Assembly: GCA_036736205.1 (NCBI GenBank)
Contig: DAINMX010000097.1
Location: 1 to 20,745, forward strand
Source: XYA12-FULL-58-9 sp001798605
Lineage (GTDB): Bacteria; Myxococcota; XYA12-FULL-58-9
DNA: 20,745 bases
Direction: 5' to 3'
The first letter of the stretch is position 1; each line of letters starts with the position of its first letter. Position numbers and translations under genes: made by a program. Under the pieces are notes generated by a model. That model saw nothing but the letters and a program-made list of their open reading frames with translations, was not told the origin of the DNA and searched no databases. Shown piece after piece: positions 13,019 to 20,724 of this stretch.

Positions 13019-15835
13019 TTACTGCAGTTTCTCCACAACCTTGACTGTTTCGTTGGCGCGAACGTTGATTCTTTTCTTCCGCTCAATGCCGAGCTGGGGG
13101 TTGACTAGCTTGAGTTCGTGTACGCCCTCCCATACGGAAAACGGCGGCATCGGCGTCGTACCCAGGTGGGTTCCTGACAGATAGACTTCGGCCCACGGAG
13201 AGACACTCACGTAGACCTTTCCTTTGCCGAATTGGACATCCCGTTTGATTGTGTCGCCACCGCGAACTGAGACTTTGAGGGTCTTTTGCATCCCCTGCCC
13301 GCGAAGTTGCAGGGTGTGCGACCCCGTAGGCAATTTGTAACCCTTGAGCGGCGTCGTTCCGATTGTTTGGCCGTTGAGAATAACATCGGCATTCGGTTTG
13401 CACGAAAGGTTGAGAAAGCCGTGTCGTGGACGGCTCGCTTTGCCGTCGTCGGAACGCTTGTTTGTGGGTGGACTGTCCCCACCGGCCTTTTTGATCTGCG
13501 GCTCAGGCACCCGGGGTGGCGGAGCAATCGGTTCGTTGACGTCTTCGTCTTCGTCTTCGTCGCTGCCTTTGCCTTCCCCTTCACCTTCAACTTCGCCTTC
13601 CCCTTCACCTTCAACTCCGCCTTCATCCACCGCCGCGGATTCCAGTGCATTGCGAATTTTCGCAGTTGCTCCGGCTTGGCTCAGGGAGATCGTCATGACC
13701 GCACTGCTCATGGCGTCACTGATGGTCACGTTCTCCGTTGCCGGGGGATATCCCTCCAACGCAGCCGTCACGCGGTGGCTGCCCGCGGGCAACTCTTCAA
13801 CGGTCAACGGGGTCTCACCGCGCACGAGACCGTCGACATAGACCGTCGCCCCCGGGGGACTGCTCTCCACTTTGAGGGAGCCCATCACATGTTGGACGAT
13901 GTCCGGCTTGACCGGCTGACTGTCGGACATGAAGATCCAACCTGCCAGCGCACCCATCGCGACGAGGGCAACAACACCGCCAATCACGGCAAACAATTTC
14001 TGCCGCAGCAGGAAACGGCCTTTGGACGACGGCCGGGGTAAGCGAGCCCCGTCGGCCAAAGTTCTGTACCCAATGTCCTCGATACCGACAGCGCCGCCGG
14101 TGTCGGCCCTCCTCCGTCCGGCGTCATCTGCGGTGATCGCCATAATCGGAATGCTCTCGGAGCTCACCTCGAACGGCAGGCTGGTGGCACTTAACTCAAA
14201 AGGATCAGTGGCGCTCGGTCCGCTGAAGGGGTCGTCAATCTCACCAAATGGCGATTCCTTTGTTATCGGCAATGGACCCACTGATTTTTCCCGCGCCACG
14301 CCGCCTGTGGAGCTGCGGACGATCGGCAGCTGGTGCGAGACGTCCTGTTGCACCGTCTTGTCGCCCCATAGCTCTTGTGGATTGGTGTTATCACCCCAAA
14401 GCGCATCTTCGGCGCGGGTCTTGTCGCCCCAAAGCTCATCGTCGCTGCTGAGCTCGAGGAAAGGGGACCCCCCTTGTGTCGTGGGGGCGTCCCAACCTTC
14501 CGCTGGCGGTTTCATCATCGTGAAGTTGGGGCTCGCAGTGGTTACGGTCTGATCGTCCCAGGTTTCCTGCGGCTCTTCCTGCCCCAAGTTCACGGTCGCA
14601 AGGGCGAGGTCACCTAAGTTCACGGTCTCTGCCGCAGGATCATACACGGCAGGCACGGTCGGCGTCGCTCGAGATGTGGAATTCTCAACCGCGCCTCCAC
14701 CCGCCGTGGTCGCACGGTCTGATGACTCCCGCGTCGGAACTTGCCCCTTGGCCTTTGGCAAATCAACAGATGCCCTATTCGAGTTGACCTCGGACAATTG
14801 GGACAGCAATTGTTCGCGTACCGCTTCCGGCACACCAACCGCCGGGTTCGAAAACTCTTGCGTGACTGGAACCTCAGGGCCACTCGACAAAGGATTATAG
14901 CTCCGCTCGGCGGGGGGGTTGGTCCGGCCAAAGAGTTGCTCCAAAAATTCCTGCACATCACTCGCCACTGGCACGCCCGCCTGGCCCATGAAATGGCGCA
15001 AATTACGCGACAGCTCGACGGCATTGGGTTGTCGCTTTGTTGGCTCCTTCTGCAACATCGTCCTGAGGATCGTCTCCAGCTCTTCTGGAACGTCATTGCG
15101 AAACTCATGGACCGGCCTGTAGCGTACCAGAGCCACCGCATCCAAAGTCTCGAACGGACTCGCTTGGGTGAAACATGGAGCCAAGGTCAAGAGCTCATAA
15201 AGAACCGTCCCCAATGAAAATATGTCGCTGCGTCGATCGATCGGCCTGCCGCTTGCTTGTTCTGGCGACAGGTAGGAGAACTTACCCTTGATGACTCCAG
15301 CCTCCGTCTGGGCTTGAGACTCATTGTGCTTGGCAATGCCAAAATCGACGACCTTCACCCCGCCAATCCACGTCATGATGATGTTGGCCGGGGATACATC
15401 GCGGTGAACGACCGACAACGGCTCGCCGTCCTCGGTGCGCAGCTCATGGGCGTAGTGGAGCCCTTCCGCAGCCTCCGCAATGATAAAAGCGGCAATCGGC
15501 AGTGGCATGAAGCGACGCTGCACGGAGCAAAGATCTCTCACGTTTTCGAGGTCTTTGCCCTCAATGTATTCCATCACCATACAGAACTGACCCTGAATCT
15601 TGGCCAGCTCGTGAATCTGCACCAGATTGGGATGGTTGAATCTCGCAGCAATGCGAGCCTCGTCGAGAAACATGTCGACGTATCTCTTGTCGTTGCAATG
15701 GTGCGGCAGGATCCGCTTGATAACGACCTTCTTTTCGAATCCCGCCGGACCCTCGACGCGGCCAAGGAACACCTCGGCCATGCCACCTATCGCCAGACGT
15801 CGATCGAGCAGATATCGTCCGTACCGTGTCCCCAT
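13019..15835 (-). CDS. Transmembrane Ser/Thr protein kinase with three PEGA domains
   Basis: A 938-residue eukaryote-like kinase. The kinase domain (about 7-285) has the Gly loop AIGGMAEVF (15-23, first Gly replaced by Ala as often in myxobacteria), Lys40, Glu59, HRD (144-146) within HRDVSPANI, Asn151, DFG (164-166) and SPEQASG. It should be active. A long linker (about 310-605) is rich in Thr-containing repeats: LWGDKT at 468, 479 (as LWGDNT) and 489, plus TVNLG at 404 and 414. These are possible phosphorylation sites. One membrane helix spans about 613-636. The far side carries PEGA domains at about 652-720, 805-868 and 871-938, with a Glu/Gly/Asp-rich spacer (738-768) after the first. PEGA domains are thought to bind envelope ligands, so this could be a sensor kinase. 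The start has a strong GGGAGG site. It is divergent from the first Nudix gene and convergent with the Kelch lipoprotein, leaving 146 bases between those stops in which I see no feature. Confidence 0.95.
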   Translation of the reverse strand: MGTRYGRYLLDRRLAIGGMAEVFLGRVEGPAGFEKKVVIKRILPHHCNDKRYVDMFLDEARIAARFNHPNLVQIHELAKIQGQFCMVMEYIEGKDLENVRDLCSVQRRFMPLPIAAFIIAEAAEGLHYAHELRTEDGEPLSVVHRDVSPANIIMTWIGGVKVVDFGIAKHNESQAQTEAGVIKGKFSYLSPEQASGRPIDRRSDIFSLGTVLYELLTLAPCFTQASPFETLDAVALVRYRPVHEFRNDVPEELETILRTMLQKEPTKRQPNAVELSRNLRHFMGQAGVPVASDVQEFLEQLFGRTNPPAERSYNPLSSGPEVPVTQEFSNPAVGVPEAVREQLLSQLSEVNSNRASVDLPKAKGQVPTRESSDRATTAGGGAVENSTSRATPTVPAVYDPAAETVNLGDLALATVNLGQEEPQETWDDQTVTTASPNFTMMKPPAEGWDAPTTQGGSPFLELSSDDELWGDKTRAEDALWGDNTNPQELWGDKTVQQDVSHQLPIVRSSTGGVAREKSVGPLPITKESPFGEIDDPFSGPSATDPFELSATSLPFEVSSESIPIMAITADDAGRRRADTGGAVGIEDIGYRTLADGARLPRPSSKGRFLLRQKLFAVIGGVVALVAMGALAGWIFMSDSQPVKPDIVQHVMGSLKVESSPPGATVYVDGLVRGETPLTVEELPAGSHRVTAALEGYPPATENVTISDAMSSAVMTISLSQAGATAKIRNALESAAVDEGGVEGEGEGEVEGEGEGKGSDEDEDEDVNEPIAPPPRVPEPQIKKAGGDSPPTNKRSDDGKASRPRHGFLNLSCKPNADVILNGQTIGTTPLKGYKLPTGSHTLQLRGQGMQKTLKVSVRGGDTIKRDVQFGKGKVYVSVSPWAEVYLSGTHLGTTPMPPFSVWEGVHELKLVNPQLGIERKKRINVRANETVKVVEKLQ
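13541..13618. repeat. In-frame tandem repeats encoding the kinase acidic spacer
   Basis: Two 24-base units (13571-13594 and 13595-13618) differ at one base. The triplicated six-base unit GTCTTC lies at 13541-13558. On the minus strand they encode the EGEGEGEVEGEGEGKG and DEDEDED stretches of the kinase. All unit lengths are multiples of three, so copy changes would keep the frame. Confidence 0.85.
14354..14434. repeat. Three spaced copies encoding LWGD(K/N)T in the kinase linker
   Basis: The copies lie at 14417-14434, 14384-14401 and 14354-14371 and encode LWGDKT, LWGDNT and LWGDKT on the minus strand. The repeated Thr follows an acidic residue and is a plausible site for autophosphorylation or for binding an FHA-type reader. 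That function is inferred only. Confidence 0.7.
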
Positions 15836-15988
15836 GCTCCTCCCAAACTATCCTCAATCGCCAAGGGACGCCATCCCTGTTGTTTTTGACGTGCGGCGCG
15901 TAACTTCTGCAGATAACCCACGATAATCTCATCGTTGGTTGCGAAATGATTTGAGCTATGGATCTTAGGATGTGTCGACGGAGAAACC

Positions 15989-17485
15989 ATGAAGGCGCAA
16001 AAAATCTCGCTCTTCCCAAAACTCATCGACCTGCAGACGTTGCACCTCGATCTTGAACGACTCGACAAGATAAAGACGTATGCGCACAGACCCAACGTTG
16101 TCATTGATGCCAGTGATCGTTTCAGCCTCAATACAAAGAGCGAGACAACCACGATTGTCCAAGGTGAAACGACGCTCGACGACCAGAACGGACAATCGCC
16201 ATCGCAGTTTCAGGTCGCCGAGTTCATCGCCCGCAATCAAATAGGCAACGCAGTCGACGTCGAACAACCGTTTCCGGTGAAGTTGAATTCTGCAGACGAA
16301 AGGGAATTTCTCACATACGACGAATATGCGACCCTCGATCGCAAGTCCTCGGCGGCCGCCAGAGACATGGGCTACAGCAAGGATGGTACCTGGGGCAACC
16401 AAGGTGCTGGCGTATTGATCGTCTCCTCAGACCACACCAAGGTTCTGCTGCTGCGCCGCTCCGGTTATGTCGACGATCCTGGTCTTTGGGGAATTGCTGG
16501 CGGTGCCAGTCAGGAGACCCAAAAGGGCTGCGAACCGGCCCTGGTGACCGCAATCTCCGAAGCGAACGAGGAAATGGGCTCACTCCCCAACGGCAAGCTC
16601 TACGAACAGGCCTTCGAATACAAGAAGCCGGGCACGAGTTTCACTTACCGGACTTTCGTGCTGGAGGTGGATACACAGGACTTCCAGCCCAAATTGAATC
16701 TCGAACACATCGATTGGCAGTGGTTTGACATTGCCGGGCTCGACGATGCAATGGTGCATCCTGGCGTCAAGGTTGTCCTCGACGGTTACATGGTCAAACC
16801 CGAGGTCTCTTTGGGCCAGGACGGCAAGAACCGTCAGGTCGAAACCCCCACACCCGTCGCAGCAGCGGTTGAGGTTGTCACCTCGCCACCGCAGTCAATG
16901 GCTAAGCGTTGCGACATCGCGACGCAACTCGACGGCGCGAAACTGCGAAAAGACATCGTCAGAGGCTACAGATTGCCTGACGAATACCGCGAAAGTTATT
17001 ACATGCGCCGAATCGAGCCCTATCTCGACCGGCCGACCTTCCGACATCTTCGCAACCCTGAGAGGTTTTTCCGCGGTGTACACCTCACGATCCCTGAGCT
17101 TCAAAAGACGATGAGACACGGGTTTGAGCTTTCGAAGGTTCGTTGGCACACGGGTGGCCCCCCTGGAATCTCTTTCTCCTCCAGTCTGTATGAAGCACAG
17201 AATTATATCTTTCAAAACGGCCGATCGGACATTGACGGCGTCGGAGTCCTGTTCGAGGTGAAGGCCTCCCCAGCCATTGGCCCACTCGAAATTGGCAGCT
17301 TCAACCCGACCGGGACGATCTACCGGGCACCACACGATGTCGCGGCGGAAGAGATCGTCAACGTTTTTCTCTGGGGACAATGGGGTTGGGAATCACTCAG
17401 CTCGATCCTCGAGAAGGCAGCGGCTGGCAAAATCACCCCCCACACCGATTGGACCGGACAGTTCGGCTCTAGCTTCTCCCGTTGA
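15989..17485 (+). CDS. Nudix hydrolase fused to an R-S-E-like ADP-ribosyltransferase domain
   Basis: A 498-residue protein without a signal peptide. Residues 1-130 are unrecognised. A Nudix domain spans about 137-265 (GTWGNQGAGVLIV opening, HPGVKVVLDGY close). Its Nudix box retains Glu182, Glu191, Glu194, Glu195 and Gly197, but Arg of the REU triplet is Ser190 and the loop before Glu182 is about four residues longer than usual. Nudix enzymes cleave nucleoside diphosphates linked to another moiety, such as ADP-ribose or NAD(H). Residues about 345-475 look like an ADP-ribosyltransferase fold: Arg362 in FFRGVH, a Ser-rich ISFSSS (394-399) followed by YEAQNY, and Glu454/Glu455 in AAEEIVNVF. These match the order R, STS, E. 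The ART call comes from motif order only. GGAGA (15980-15984) supports the start. It is paralogous to the gene at 18547 across the Nudix part, not across the C-terminus. Confidence 0.8.
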   Translation: MKAQKISLFPKLIDLQTLHLDLERLDKIKTYAHRPNVVIDASDRFSLNTKSETTTIVQGETTLDDQNGQSPSQFQVAEFIARNQIGNAVDVEQPFPVKLNSADEREFLTYDEYATLDRKSSAAARDMGYSKDGTWGNQGAGVLIVSSDHTKVLLLRRSGYVDDPGLWGIAGGASQETQKGCEPALVTAISEANEEMGSLPNGKLYEQAFEYKKPGTSFTYRTFVLEVDTQDFQPKLNLEHIDWQWFDIAGLDDAMVHPGVKVVLDGYMVKPEVSLGQDGKNRQVETPTPVAAAVEVVTSPPQSMAKRCDIATQLDGAKLRKDIVRGYRLPDEYRESYYMRRIEPYLDRPTFRHLRNPERFFRGVHLTIPELQKTMRHGFELSKVRWHTGGPPGISFSSSLYEAQNYIFQNGRSDIDGVGVLFEVKASPAIGPLEIGSFNPTGTIYRAPHDVAAEEIVNVFLWGQWGWESLSSILEKAAAGKITPHTDWTGQFGSSFSR

Positions 17486-17516
17486 GTCGCCGACAAAATC
17501 GAGCGAAGTCGCACCG

Positions 17517-18353
17517 TCAAATGCCAGTCTCGTACATGTGGATGCGAGCTACGAGGCGGGACGTGCCCAGGATCTCGGCCTGATAGGGAACGCGATTGTT
17601 TATGCCCACCCACAAGGTTGCGTCGTAAGGCCGCTTTGACTTTTCCGAAGCGAAGCGAATGCGATAGCGATGGGCAGCCCGTGGCCCCGCCGGAGTACTC
17701 ACCTCCTCCTCACCATCGGGTTCTACCCATATGGTATAGGCACGCTGATTGCCGAAGAGGATGGAGCAACCACGCATGTCAACGGGCATTGCGCGCATCG
17801 CATAAAAGCCACTGACAAAATCGAATACCGGTTGGGAGAAACGCCGTCGTCGTTCGTTGAGCTTACCGTTCTTCTTACGTTTCGACACCAAAGTTTTGCC
17901 GTCAGCCCCGAAGAGCATTTCCTCCTCGAAGACGTTGCCCTGGAGATTGTAGTCACTCATTGCCACAGTGGGCCAAAAACCAGAATCGGGCACCATGGAC
18001 GCCGCACGCCCGCGAACCGGGACGAAAGCTGCAACCAACGCATCGAGCTCGAAGAGACTGCGGTAATCTGTGGCCGGTTCGCCCGCGTAGTTTCCCCGAC
18101 GTTCTATTTTGAAATCGATGGTCCCCACTGACAATCCGTCGACATCGACGAGATAGCGCAGTGTCTCCCCTGAAGCGCGCGACAGTTGTCCAGTCGGAAC
18201 GATGACATGATCGCACGCAGCGATTCCCGGTGGCACACGCGGTGGCCGCACCTGCCGCACACGCGCGGCAGGATTGGCAGGTGCCACTAAAGGGGTCGAG
18301 GCCGGCACCGCCCCTAGAAGCGTGAGCACCAGCATGAACGGCGTCTGATTCAT
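17517..18353 (-). CDS. DUF3108 periplasmic protein
   Basis: A 278-residue protein with a signal peptide (about 1-20) and a Pro/Ala-rich linker before residue 45. The body matches the DUF3108 pattern: a first strand ETLRYLVDVDGLSVGTIDF (63-81), a central block ending VFDFVSGFYAMRAMP, and a final strand pair with PYDATLWVGINNRVPYQAEI. The family is beta-rich, exported and of unknown function in Gram-negative envelopes. The start is supported by GGAG just upstream (minus strand, near 18357-18360). It sits on the opposite strand between the two Nudix-ART genes, with only 31 bases between its stop and the first Nudix stop. This intrusion makes a single Nudix-ART operon impossible. I see no link between its function and theirs. 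Confidence 0.85.
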   Translation of the reverse strand: MNQTPFMLVLTLLGAVPASTPLVAPANPAARVRQVRPPRVPPGIAACDHVIVPTGQLSRASGETLRYLVDVDGLSVGTIDFKIERRGNYAGEPATDYRSLFELDALVAAFVPVRGRAASMVPDSGFWPTVAMSDYNLQGNVFEEEMLFGADGKTLVSKRKKNGKLNERRRRFSQPVFDFVSGFYAMRAMPVDMRGCSILFGNQRAYTIWVEPDGEEEVSTPAGPRAAHRYRIRFASEKSKRPYDATLWVGINNRVPYQAEILGTSRLVARIHMYETGI

Positions 18354-18407
18354 TGGCTCCAGTCTAGCGCACCGGCGCTCGCAAACACATTTCCTCGTTG
18401 CACTCGC

Positions 18408-18485
18408 ATGACGAAACGAACCCCTCAGGTGTTCTCCATCATTTCCGTCGCCACCGTCATCCTCGTCATCCTCATTTTCACTTAA
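18408..18485 (+). CDS. Possible 25-residue membrane peptide
   Basis: An ATG reading frame encodes MTKRTPQVF followed by an almost purely hydrophobic run (Ile, Val, Ala, Leu, Phe) and a TAA stop. That is one short membrane span with a positive N-terminus. It lies 61 bases before the second Nudix-ART start on the same strand, in the divergent spacer after DUF3108. No ribosome site is evident, so it may be chance. If real, it could be a leader, a small membrane partner or a hydrophobic toxin-like peptide. Confidence 0.25.
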   Translation: MTKRTPQVFSIISVATVILVILIFT

Positions 18486-18535
18486 CTTCTTGGTCTTTTT
18501 GCCGATAACTGGTTATGAAGAACGGGCGGGAAGCC

Positions 18536-18539
18536 GAGG
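18536..18539 (+). promoter_or_regulatory. Ribosome-binding site fixing the second Nudix-ART start
   Basis: GAGG lies 7 bases before ATG 18547 and 4 bases before the adjacent ATG 18544. This favours 18547. The longer frame from TTG 18490 has no ribosome site. Confidence 0.6.
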
Positions 18540-18546
18540 CTCGATG

Positions 18547-20061
18547 ATGTCTGTACCAAAGTTACAAATTGCAAAGGCCACCGCACACCAATCGACGGGA
18601 ACGGTGGAGCAAGAACACCAATCCGGCGCAATTGGAAAAAGCAAGTCGACCGCAACCGGAAAACGCAAGTCGACCGCAACCGGAAAACGCAAGTCGACTG
18701 CAACCTATCATTCCGGAAAACCGACCGACACCGTGTCGCAATACGGTTCGAACAGGGGCGTTGAGGTAGGGCATTGTGGAGCCCCACTGTCCGCCGTTTC
18801 GAACCAACGGAAGTTCTGGACGCCTCAAGATCTCAACAGTCTCATCGAGCGCAGCAAAGGTGGCAGCATCCATGACGTCGGTTGGACCGAAAACGGCAAA
18901 TGGGGGGCGGCCGGCGCGGGTTTGTTGGTCATCACCACCGACCACCGTCGCATTCTACTGCTCAAGCGTTCCTCCTCGGTGAGTGAACCCTATTCTTGGG
19001 GAATTCCGGGAGGGGCCGTTGCCGCAGGAGAGAGCTCGAATCCGGCTGAGGCAACCGCGCGCACTGCCATAAAGGAAGCCCTCGAAGAAATGGGGCAAAT
19101 CCCGGAAGGCCGACTCGGGCAAGATCCGCACATCGATCGAGACACAAAAAGTGACTTCTCCTACACGACCTATCTCCTGGAAGTAGAGCCCAAGGTCGCC
19201 GATAGTTTCCTGCCGCGGTTGAACGCGGAACACACCGACGCACAGTGGTTCGATGTGGACAAAATTCCACATTCCATGTTGCATCCCGGCGTCGCTCGGT
19301 TGCTCGAGAATTTTTTTGAAAAGAGGCCGCAGCCGTGCGAAACCCAGGAGCCGCTCGGTCGAGTCCATCCAAGAGATTGGGCGTCGTTGACAGACGAAGA
19401 GCTTGCCAACATCGAACGTTCTCGCACCTGGACAAAGAGCCTTCTCGAGAAGTTGGAGCTGGGTGAGGAGACTTTTCGATCGTACAAACGCGGCATGGAC
19501 GAACAGGATCTGGAATTTCTGACAGGCTTACCGAACGGAGTCGACGTTATTCGTTCCGAGGATCTGGGATTGATGACCCATTACAGCCCAGCAGCAGTCG
19601 CCATCGCAGAAAGCGGAGCTCTCAAGACGGGTGACCGTCCCTACATCAACGCAACCGAGTATTTGCGCAAGGAATACGAGGACCTGACCGGTGTGTTTCT
19701 GACTCTGCCTGATTTCGACCCCTCCGAGCTTTGGATGAATGTCAACTTCGACACGCCACGGGTAAACGTCACACTTCCCCCCGGATTGTTGGTTCTCAAA
19801 TTTAAGGCGGGCTTCTATTTGATTCCTGGACCGGCGGCACTGCGTGATTGGCTCAGAAATGCCTACGCAGCCTATTTGGAGACCGGAGAGGCCCCACAAT
19901 ACCTGATTGATAGATTGCAGCGTTTGCAGCATAGCGGGGGCCCACAGCAACCCGTGGAAATTCCGCTAAGCATCGAGAGCGTCGATCCGATTACCGCTGG
20001 TGAGTTGCAATACCGTAGAACCCGAGAACCCGAGAACCAACCGATTGACATCACGCTGTAA
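18547..20061 (+). CDS. Nudix hydrolase fused to a HYD1-type ADP-ribosyltransferase-like domain
   Basis: A 504-residue protein (505 if ATG 18544 is used) without a signal peptide. Residues 30-53 are three tandem GK(S/R)KSTAT units, strongly basic. A Nudix domain spans about 119-255 and aligns well with the first Nudix-ART gene (WGxxGAG opening, LHPGV close). Its Nudix box is nearly standard: GGAVAAGE (155-162), Glu168, then KEALEEMG (176-183) with Lys for Arg and Ala for the hydrophobic position. A linker (about 270-340) rich in charged residues follows. Residues about 341-430 resemble the HYD1-signature ADP-ribosyltransferase toxin domain: LMTHYSPAAVAIAESGALKTG with His345 and Tyr346, then GVFLTLPDFDP (382-392), as in H-Y-T...SG-x-L...G-x-Y-F-T. 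HYD1 domains are usually the C-terminal warheads of polymorphic toxins. The last 75 residues are unrecognised. The ART call is by motif only. No immunity gene is obvious. Confidence 0.8.
   Translation: MSVPKLQIAKATAHQSTGTVEQEHQSGAIGKSKSTATGKRKSTATGKRKSTATYHSGKPTDTVSQYGSNRGVEVGHCGAPLSAVSNQRKFWTPQDLNSLIERSKGGSIHDVGWTENGKWGAAGAGLLVITTDHRRILLLKRSSSVSEPYSWGIPGGAVAAGESSNPAEATARTAIKEALEEMGQIPEGRLGQDPHIDRDTKSDFSYTTYLLEVEPKVADSFLPRLNAEHTDAQWFDVDKIPHSMLHPGVARLLENFFEKRPQPCETQEPLGRVHPRDWASLTDEELANIERSRTWTKSLLEKLELGEETFRSYKRGMDEQDLEFLTGLPNGVDVIRSEDLGLMTHYSPAAVAIAESGALKTGDRPYINATEYLRKEYEDLTGVFLTLPDFDPSELWMNVNFDTPRVNVTLPPGLLVLKFKAGFYLIPGPAALRDWLRNAYAAYLETGEAPQYLIDRLQRLQHSGGPQQPVEIPLSIESVDPITAGELQYRRTREPENQPIDITL
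18634..18705. repeat. Three 24-base in-frame tandem units in the second Nudix-ART gene
   Basis: The units at 18634-18657, 18658-18681 and 18682-18705 are nearly identical and encode GKSKSTAT, GKRKSTAT and GKRKSTAT. The near-perfect DNA identity indicates recent duplication. The product is a short basic Ser/Thr arm that could bind nucleic acid or act as a modification site. Confidence 0.9.
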
Positions 20062-20100
20062 CCAATCCTACGCTCGGGTCTCCTAACTGGGAGGAACGAC

Positions 20101-20724
20101 ATGCGACTGTTTCTTTGGCTCACCATGGCTGGTCTGTTCTCCTGCGCCAGCGCCATTGGACCCCATGACGCTGCGCACAGCCAAGCGACCGCTGAGACCA
20201 ACGCCGGTGCGACGTCGAGGAGCTGCGCGGCGATGGATTTGGACTTCGACCGCGAGGACCTCAACGAAACCGTTGCCACTCTCTCCGCTGATTTCGGCAG
20301 CGCGGTGGGTATCGACACATGGGCAGAGGAACATGGTCGCAAGCCGCGGTTACGCTTCCGCAACTTTCGCAATCGAAGCATGGAACGAATCGACCTCAAA
20401 CCTATCGCCTCCGACTTGCAAAAGGCCATGGTTGCCACCGGCAAGGTCGATGTTCTGGTCGAGCCCGGAGTTGGAATGGAAGCTATCCACGTCGGCGACG
20501 GCGATGATGGGCCCGACGACTCCGAGCTCGGCTCCGAGCTCGGTGCCGATCTCGTGGGTGCCATGGAGCTGGACTCTATGGAAGAGAACAACGGAAACGA
20601 GAGGATCCGTATCTACACCATCTCAGTCACCCTCTCTGAGGTCGAAACCCTAAGCAAGCTTTGGATCGGCGATCATCGTGTTTCCAAAATGTGTGAGCTG
20701 CCGAAACCCCGCCCCGTTGAATGA
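20101..20724 (+). CDS. LpoB-like peptidoglycan-synthase activator lipoprotein
   Basis: A 207-residue lipoprotein: the signal ends LFSC with Cys15 as the lipidation site. The body follows the LpoB family pattern: DLNETVATL, then RFRNFRNRSMERIDLKPIA (about 85-103), LQKAMVATGKVDVLV (the aL-x-x-SGK-x-x-V segment), LGADLVGAMEL, and a final strand YTISVTLSEVETLSKLW followed by VSKM. LpoB reaches from the outer membrane through peptidoglycan to activate PBP1B in enterobacteria. Distant homologues occur widely, so function here is by family. The region between the SGK-like segment and LGADL is short and very acidic, with a 12-base duplication (20524-20547) encoding ELGS/ELGA. A strong GGGAGG site precedes the start, which lies 39 bases after the second Nudix-ART stop, so the two could be co-transcribed. 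Confidence 0.8.
   Translation: MRLFLWLTMAGLFSCASAIGPHDAAHSQATAETNAGATSRSCAAMDLDFDREDLNETVATLSADFGSAVGIDTWAEEHGRKPRLRFRNFRNRSMERIDLKPIASDLQKAMVATGKVDVLVEPGVGMEAIHVGDGDDGPDDSELGSELGADLVGAMELDSMEENNGNERIRIYTISVTLSEVETLSKLWIGDHRVSKMCELPKPRPVE

Noticed and set aside
13286..14041. Plus-strand open frame opposite the kinase PEGA region
   Set aside because: The minus-strand kinase has unmistakable domains; the plus frame is Arg/Phe-rich and has no domain or ribosome site.
18366..18379. AGCGC-ACCG-GCGCT hairpin near the DUF3108 start
   Set aside because: A five-base stem in GC-rich DNA is expected by chance.
18490..18546. TTG start for the second Nudix-ART protein
   Set aside because: It has no ribosome site, while GAGG at 18536-18539 fits ATG 18547.
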